64,000 bases of DNA from Bryoerythrophyllum caledonicum (taxonomy: Eukaryota; Streptophyta; Bryopsida; Pottiales; Pottiaceae), in assembly GCA_963971425.1 (NCBI GenBank), contig OZ020514.1:20185406-20249405 (forward strand). The letters run 5' to 3'. Below the pieces are notes generated by a model. It was not told the origin of the DNA. It searched no databases and worked only from the letters and a program-made list of their open reading frames with translations. Positions 57,092 to 64,000 of this stretch are shown here, piece after piece. The number at the start of each line of letters is the position of its first letter. Positions within the stretch are counted from its first letter, which is position 1. The translations under genes were made by a program, and so were the position numbers.

Positions 57092-60000
57092 ATGCCTTCA
57101 GATGCTCAGACATTATTCCCCATTGCCTCCACCATTCCTTGCTTGAGATTTATTTCCTATTCCTTTGCATTTGATTTGCTTCGCATGACGTCCCTTTTGT
57201 ATGCCGAGTTCCAATTTGTTCTGATATACGGGAGTGAATCTGCCGTGCCCATTTTGTTTGTAGTCGGAGAGGATGGCTTCTCCATTGTTACTCGAAGTCG
57301 TTTAGCTGCTCGATTCCACATCTTAGATGGTAGTTTGCATGTTGACAAGGATGTAGTCGATCCGGTCACGAAAGAACTCTCGCACACTGAAGCTCAGATT
57401 TCCTTTTCTTGTGATGGTGGTGACTACTGGAATTTGCAGCCAGGGAATTATAGAGAGTATGGAACCAAAGACCGTCCCTCCAACGTGTTTGCGGACACGT
57501 TAACACCAAGACGGTCTACCACTGGAATGGCTGTCACTCCGCTGTTGCAAAAGGTAAAACTTGAGCTTCTTGATGATCTTGTCTTCATCCTTAGTGACGA
57601 CTTTGACTATGAATGCCTCCCTGCAATCCCTCTTCCTAGTTTTCTCCAGTCTAAGTCCATCTCTAAGAATCTTGAGTCCACCCCATCTCCTTGTATCGGT
57701 TCGACGAGTTCAAAACCCCCACTTTCTCCTGTAGACAGTATTGTCCGATGCCTCCGCCTCCATGGTGCCAGACGGGGTGCAAAGTCAGCTCTCAGCAAGT
57801 TAGATTATAATTCAATATCAATTCGGAAAGTAGATTTTCTTCCCCCCGAATTTGAAGGCGATATCATTTTCAAACTTCTGCCGATGTGAAAGTACCCACC
57901 GTCATCCAAGGCTGGGCAACTTCATCGAATGGATAAGCGAGACGACGGCCACGCGTGGACTCGAATTGTCACATCGCACATCAAATCGGAGTTCCACGTC
58001 ACATTTAGGATGTCCGCCTATTTGGGCCACCTCCACTGCACAAATGATTCATGTGACTACCTGAAGTGTCTGAACCGGACCTCACCAACAAATGAAATTG
58101 AGTGGGAGGGTACTGCCTGAACTCCATTTCATCGAGGTTCTGACCCAGGTCCTCATTCTACCGTCGTTTGCGCTATCTGCCAAGTTCCACCCTCATGCAT
58201 TGAAAGTTGCTTGGCTAAGATCTATTACGTACATGTCGAAAGCCACATGACACATGCATGTGTGCATCTCGGAATACAGAGTCATGCTGTGAAGAAGGGG
58301 AACTATAGACAGTCCTCCGCAAAATTCTGGTCACTAATTGCTGAGCAGGTGGAGAAGACTCCATCTACGACCAACTTCTCAATTGTCCTTGAGGCTAGCA
58401 AGGAGTACCTAGGAGAATTGCTATGATGCCCATAAGGTATTCCTCAAAAGCATTTTGGATTTGAGGAGCTAATCCCCGTCTTGGACAAGTTCAAGCACGT
58501 ATCCTCCCCAAATATTCAAAATGAGGTTACCAATTTTAGATACCTACATCGTTTTGGTGTCATGGATAGCATCACTAAACTTAGAGGGTCGAGTAATTGG
58601 GCATTCATCCAGGAGAACCAATTTCCTGGTCAGGGAACCGACTTTGACAAGGTCTTTATATTCAAGATGGCCGAGGTGGGCCCTGGTAGTGGAGTTGACT
58701 TAGTTAGGCGGATGCAACCTGGAGGTGACTTGGAGGACTCTTGGATGATGTTTGACCATGTGAAACGTGTGAAGTCTTGGACAACAATGGCTTGTCATGT
58801 GTATGACTCCACATATTGCCGAGTTATGACTATTGCTGTATGCGATATGCAATCAGAGGATGTGGCAGCCCAACAAGTGTTCTGGAGGAATTTGAACGAT
58901 GCTTCTGTTAAACACGACATTTACAATCCAAATTTCAAAAGTTTCATGGCCGACATCCCACAAGCCAACAGGAACGCAGTTCGTATCGTATACGGTACTG
59001 GAGACCCATCTGTCCCTATGAACAGCCGTGAGAGAACCTCCCTTTTTCACTGGACATAGTCCCTTGAGAAGCAGACCAAGGCAAATATAAGAGTTGACTT
59101 GGAAGATCAACATCGCCGCCTCTACAAATAGTACAAAAACTCAATCTTGTTGGAGGTGGCAGAAAGTAGGTATTTGGCAATTCGAGTGTGGTGGTTGTCG
59201 TCCAGATCAACATCCGATGAAGCGCTACCAAGACTGGAGTTATGGCTAGCTTTCTGGCATTTCCGTTACCAACAATGGAGAGGCTTCATGTAGCTTGTAA
59301 GTCCTATCATTTTGTGCATTCTAATTGTGCTCAGATATTTCACATCTCTCATTCACATGCATTGTAATACCGACATCGGCACCCCTGCTTGCCATCGCCT
59401 GAATTGTATATGATTTTTTGGTTCATGTGCATTACCAATTTGCAAACTGATGGCACTTACTTTCTTTGGCTCTTGTCATGGACATCCCCATATTATTGTG
59501 CTGAATTTCACCCCAAAGTTACTCCTCAGCCTAGGCCGACATCGGCAGCACTTACAAAGGCCTCTCATTTAATCATCTTTCAATCTTGTACTTCTACTAA
59601 AAGTCCTCTTGTCCTCCACTCATTTCTCAGCCTCACATGTCGAATGAAATATTAACCTAACTATTTATGTGCAGAATCTTTCTAAAGTAGAGCTCGCTGA
59701 GATGCCCTCGTGTAATTTGGCCAAATCCATACATAACAAGTGGCTACAACAGTCTCGAAAAAGAGAGAATGATCTCTACGTTGCAGTTGTCGATGATATG
59801 GTCCGTGCATTCATGCAGGTTCTTGCGTACTACCAATATCTGAAGAGTGAGAAGCCGGGTACTGGGCCTAGAAAAGAAGAACTTTGATTGCGTATTGCTC
59901 AGCGCAGTGCCCAACCTTCAGGAAATTCAAAGGTCCTTCATGCCGCACTAGCCAATATGCCTGGTGCAGATGAATTTTGTACACCCAATCCCCACTTGGA

Positions 60001-61121
60001 AGGTGAAGAAGTTTTTAGGACTTTGAAGAGAAAAGTTGATCTTCCTCTTGGTTCTGAATTTGATTCACATCGCCCTGACAAGATCAGCGTCTTCTGCCTA
60101 AGGGTAAAGGCTCGTCATCTTGATGCAAGAATTGTAGACCTAACAGGTGAAGATCCCAAACCACGTTTCGATCCTCGTCCTGCTGTGGCTGAAGATCTTC
60201 CTCCTAACTCATGGGCCACTTCACCTCGGTTCCAACACGTCAAATATGTTCAAGAGACTATCTGCGATGAGAAGCAATGGCACATAGCAAGGCTTCCCAA
60301 GACATCTGGTAAAGCTTGCTTTGCCCAACAAGCTGTAACAAAGAAGAAATGTGGCTAAGATTGTGCGAGATGGGAGAAGTACGGCTGCTCCAACATACAC
60401 GGGGATGATGGATAGCTACAAAAAAAATAGATTAGAGAGAATGTAGTTCTTCTACTGCAACGACGACATTGAGCGTTGTGTTATAGGCACTAAGCGCAAG
60501 TGGGTGGTTTCTAAACCACCTCTTCCTAACTTTTGGCCAGTGAAGATGGGAACAAACTTGAGCAAAAAGGAGATTCTTGCTCTCGAAAATGCTGGCTTCC
60601 ATATTACGGAGCGCGTGGAGCTGTCCCTACGACGGTTGTTTGTAGATGGCGTCTCTGTGAACCTGGACGATTATCCTAGTCTCCTAAATCCTACAGAACA
60701 CCCTACAAAGAGATTTGGTAAAAACATTCATAGAAACCCGTCTGCCCCTACTACTAAACACCATAACAATTGTGCCTCAGCGCTCTCGGTGGTTGGAAAG
60801 ATTTGTGGTATTCTAATGGTCCCACCTCTAGCTCTAGGTGCCATTGTGACCCTCGAGTCTTCAAGCATTTCCAAGGTTTCCAGATATTCGTTGACGATTG
60901 GCCAGTTTCCAAACTGCGATTGCGAATCCTTTAAGGAGATGTCAGCAAAGTCACTCGGCAAACGCGGTGCTTGGACATATTGTAAGCACCTTTATTACAT
61001 CTTCAATGTAGTGTGTAGATTTGATTCTGAGGTAGATGTCTTCATTCACGCTCCTAGTTTCAACTGGAATGAGATTAAACGAGTTCTACAGATTTTGTTC
61101 CTTAAATACTACGGTGCATAG
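57092..61121 (+). pseudogene. Mutator-like (MULE-type) transposase, nearly full length, decayed
   Basis: One frame holds from 57092 to 59296, then a phase-0 intron (59297-59674, GTAAGT...TGTGCAG) and a second exon to 61121, about 1,200 codons in all. Domains in order: an N-terminal region; a GCM/WRKY-like zinc finger at 57929-58290 (SHIKSEFHVTFR, CTNDSCDYLKC, VVCAICQ, then HLGIQSHAVKKG); a DDE core at 58481-59290 with ACHVYDSTYCRVMTIAVCDM and FMADIPQANRNAVRIVYG; exon 2 with LAEMPSCNLAKSIHNKWLQQ; and a SWIM zinc finger FPNCDC then YCKHLYYIF near 60905-61010. The first two acids of the triad are probably Asp at 58805 and 58952. Eight in-frame stops (57887, 58118, 58424, 58433, 59057, 59129, 59291, 59885) interrupt it, and a frameshift falls near 60340. 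No terminal inverted repeats were found. KDZ-type elements are an alternative family. Confidence 0.75.
59297..59674 (+). other. Intron of the Mutator-like transposase
   Basis: A 378-base phase-0 intron with GTAAGT donor and TTATGTGCAG acceptor. Its inside is stop-rich and T-rich, and the protein reads on smoothly as NLSKVELAEMPSCNLAKS after it. Confidence 0.65.
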
Positions 61122-61840
61122 ATATTACAAATATATTTTGGCTTTGTACTACAGTCTACGGCCTTCTAAATCTATAAACATGAGGTGAGACTTAAAGGAC
61201 CACCTCCACATTCCGTACATGTTGTTGTCCATCACATGCTCTATATTTGAGGGAAAGAAGGAAGAGAAGGTGCCTCTCAATAAAAAATTAGACAAAATTT
61301 GCAATTTGATGAAAGGAATCTAAATTCACACACTACCATTGCTCTTCTTTACTACTCTCTTCAAATTACATAAATTTGTAGAAAACCTACAGTCTTTTAC
61401 AACAAATTTTTATAAACTCTCCCACTCATTGATCCTAAACCTTGGTCTTAAATTCTTCACTTCTCTCTCTTGCCAAGTATTCCTAAACCCTAACCTTCTC
61501 CTACTTTTTGGCAACCTCCTCCCGTCTCCCACTTTTCCTCTACGTGGCTATTCCTGCCTTTACCTTTTGCCTCGAGGAGATTCTATTTTTTCTTCATTGG
61601 AGATACTAGATTCAACGGTTATAGGTCACTTCCTCTAAGAAAAGAAACTCCTTGGTTTCATGTACTACATGTACTGTCAATAGTGTACCTTCCTTACTTG
61701 TATTATCCTAAACCTTCAACACGGTTATAGGTCCATTCATTTATAGAATAAACAAGTTTTCTTCTTAAAAACCGCCTATGCATTTATTATCTTCAGCCCA
61801 TTTTTCATTAATACCTCACTTTTTGCACTCTACGCTCACG
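61122..61840. other. T-rich flank of the transposase relic
   Basis: No gene is supported. The plus-strand frame at 61339-61638 is low in complexity and probably chance. Confidence 0.4.
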
Positions 61841-61849
61841 AACGTAGGC

Positions 61850-62350
61850 TCACGGCTCACCGCTCACACAACTGGGCACGCAAAATAACAATCCTCTGAT
61901 TTTAGGCATTGACCTACTACTTGAGCTTGGCGCGTCCAATCTTCTACTCTTCCACAAATTTTTTCCATTGTTCTTTGGTGTATAAGACAAAGTCCGGAGA
62001 CTTGGAGGGAGGGGATGACCCTTGTATTTCAGCATAAATTCACTCTTCATTGCTCGGTATTTCTTCTCTCGATAGGCAGCATCCCTCAAGAGTCTCGGCC
62101 TAACTCCACTTAGTACATTGGTTTGCCGCTTTGGAAGACTTCACACACACCTTCTTTGCGACCACCAAGTCCGCAAGGTAGTCGAGATCCTCTACGCACA
62201 TTTTGTACGGCGGCTTGAAGTTGTTTTGCATGAGATGTTTATGCTTTAATTTAGTAGGGTCGCTCGTCACCCCATTTGAATCTAGGAAGATTGCAACGGT
62301 GAACATTTTGTCAATGTTGATACACCTCTTGACATAGGCGTTGTCCATTT
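61850..62350 (-). pseudogene. Unrecognised C-terminal gene fragment with coiled coil
   Basis: The minus strand opens at 62348 with MDNAYVKRCINIDKMFTVAI and runs through YKMCVEDLDYLADLVVAKKV to a TAG at 62100. The same frame goes on with PDFVLYTKEQWKKFVEE, KIGRAKLK and NQRIVILRAQLCER. Five or six stops fall exactly where CAG or CAA would complete a Gln-rich coiled coil. The last codons contain GAGCGGTGAGC, the heptamer that is expanded at 41.83 kb. The family is unknown. Confidence 0.45.
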
Positions 62351-63390
62351 CAAAGAAAAGAAGGATCTTGGCATCTTTGGGGTCCGTTCGTCTAAGGTGC
62401 GTGAAAATTTATGGCACTACTTTTTGTTGAAACGCCTACAATCATATATCATACAGTGAGAGAACAAGCAGGAATCTTTGGTTGATTGTTATTATTATTG
62501 TTGAAAAAGAGCGCGTTGATTGAATACTGTTATGGTTGAAGATTGTTGAAGGGAGATTTCACACTAGATTACGACAAAATGGATTATGTCCACAACAAAT
62601 TGGGACAAATTCGAACTCAAATCTACTAGTAGTGTGTAGGATTTAGTAGATTGGGCTAGATCTATCAGAGATCTAGTATATTCAAGCTAGATCTACAAAA
62701 CCCACAACCAAGTTTCCCCACAAATGCTCTTTTAACAACAAGATCTACTCACACCTTCACAACATAATACAAATACTCAATAGAGAGTAGCAAATCTTGC
62801 TTTACTTCCTCAAACTTCCATATACCACTTCCGTACTCACTACAACTCAAGATCCACACAACACCTTCACTTCCTAGCTCTCTAACCACACCTATACACT
62901 CTACGTTGCAACACATGAAGAAAAAAGAAAAGTCCAAGAGGGCGGCTCTCTAACCCCTCAAAACCCTAATCCTCCACGATGGATGAGAGATGTCCGGACG
63001 GATGACATCCATGCCCAAAAAATTTCATCCAAATTCCATACAATTTCATCCACTGTCAGTCCGGACAGTCTTATCCACTGTTCAGATTCATCCACAGTTC
63101 TATTTTTTATCCATACTACTTTAGTAACTTCAAAAATTACTACCTAGACCTTACGATAAGCTCAAATCTCCGATTAATATTATTGCCCTTTTGAACATCT
63201 CTCGGATGTTTAAGTGGTGTACTGGAGAAAAACATAAATCTAGACACATAATATTGGATTAGAAGTCGAAAGTGCAAAGTCACCTCTGGAGTTTTGCTGA
63301 ACAATTCTAGCCACCAAAAGGAAAAACCACCCTGCTGGGAAGATCTTCATTGCATGGCAAACCAGTTCTAGACTCAAAACGAGTCTCTAC
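62351..63390. other. AT-rich stretch without recognisable genes
   Basis: GATCTAGTA/TAGATCT words recur near 62620-62700 and TTCATCCAC words near 63020-63100. There is no coding sequence that I can defend. Confidence 0.35.
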
Positions 63391-63399
63391 TTGCACGTC

Positions 63400-64000
63400 A
63401 TGTTCAGATCCGGATACTGTCGCCTTCTTCTTGATTGATTCGGGTACTGAAACTGTCTTCGAGTCGAGTGCCCTCGACAAATCCACTGTTGGAGGCGGAA
63501 TAGATGTCTAGACCTGCCCTGGAAAAGTCGCCGGTGGAGCCATCGGATGATACTACTGATACTATGGGATTTTGGAGTGGGAGAAAATCTATGGTGCATA
63601 CCCTCAAGTACCAGAACTCATACCATAGTGTCCAGGTTCGCCGCCACACGAATAATGTCCCTAAGCTAAATAAGGATATGGACCACCATAGCCTCTTGCC
63701 CGAGCGTACTGCTCCATAGTTGCCATGTGAGACACTAGCGGTCCTCTACCGCCCTAGAGATCTGGAGGTCCTGAAGAAACTCCTATTTGACCTTGTACGG
63801 GTCCAGAACTAGAACCACCCTAGAAAGGATAAGTCGTATTCCAGAAAGGACTGGTCTGGGGCTGAAAATCCAGAGTTGGGAGAGGAAGGGTCCGGTCCGA
63901 AGGGAAGTTCTCCGTCCGGACACCAGGTGCTTGGGACTCTGGAGTTACGTGTCGTCCAGTCTCAGTGTCGGTGGGAAGTGCAGAAAGGTCTTGAACATTT
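63400..64000 (-). pseudogene. Low-complexity coding relic at the right edge
   Basis: The minus strand reads as a Gly/Pro/Ser/Tyr-rich chain: ALPTDTETGRHVTPESQAPG, LDFQPQTSPFWNTTYPF, GQIGVSSGPPDL, YARARGYGGPYPYLA. Such chains occur at the N-terminus of some retroelement gag proteins and in disordered nuclear proteins. It is truncated by the window and decayed; its identity is open. Confidence 0.3.

Overview
The window looks like nuclear DNA of a green plant, most likely a seedless land plant (bryophyte, lycophyte or fern grade) or a close streptophyte relative; this is inference. The only gene that reads cleanly is a two-exon mitochondrial calcium uniporter (MCU) of the plant type at 17.5-18.8 kb. 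Almost everything else is old repeats and decayed genes in AT-rich DNA. There are no bacterial-type operons, no tRNA or rRNA genes and no CRISPR.

Layout. 0.7-1.2 kb: an unrecognised gene relic. 1.6-10.9 kb: a decayed Ty3/gypsy LTR retrotransposon whose order is gag, protease, DNA cytosine-5 methyltransferase, reverse transcriptase, RNase H, integrase, PHD finger. 14.5-17.1 kb: nested fold-back elements built from ~176-bp subunits, ending just upstream of MCU. 17.1-18.8 kb: MCU. 19.8-21.0, 29.0-29.9, 42.9-43.9 and 56.3-56.8 kb: four copies of one short inverted-repeat element, the best copy flanked by TTAA. 22-28.7 kb: decayed minus-strand coding DNA, including a NIF/FCP1-like phosphatase relic. 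34.3-39.8 kb (minus) and 46.8-50.1 kb (plus): two retroelement-like relics sharing an uncharacterised protein domain. 44.2-46.8 kb: a six-exon pseudogene of a beta-class (N4-cytosine/N6-adenine) DNA methyltransferase. 50.2-56.0 kb: another spliced relic, then a cluster of minisatellites. 57.1-61.1 kb: a nearly full-length Mutator-like transposase with GCM/WRKY-like and SWIM zinc fingers. 61.8-64 kb: further relics.

Two unrelated DNA-methyltransferase folds sit in one 64-kb interval: a C5-cytosine enzyme captured by an LTR retrotransposon, and a separate intron-bearing N4/N6-type enzyme. The non-viral relics (the N4/N6 methyltransferase, the Mutator-like transposase and several unknown genes) stay open in one frame over long stretches, broken mostly by TAG, TGA and TAA at places where CAG, CGA or CAA would fit. 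That is the trace expected from deamination of methylated cytosine. The picture is a heterochromatic, heavily methylated neighbourhood around a single housekeeping gene.

All calls come from reading translations and repeats by eye. Family assignments rest on motifs, not on database searches.
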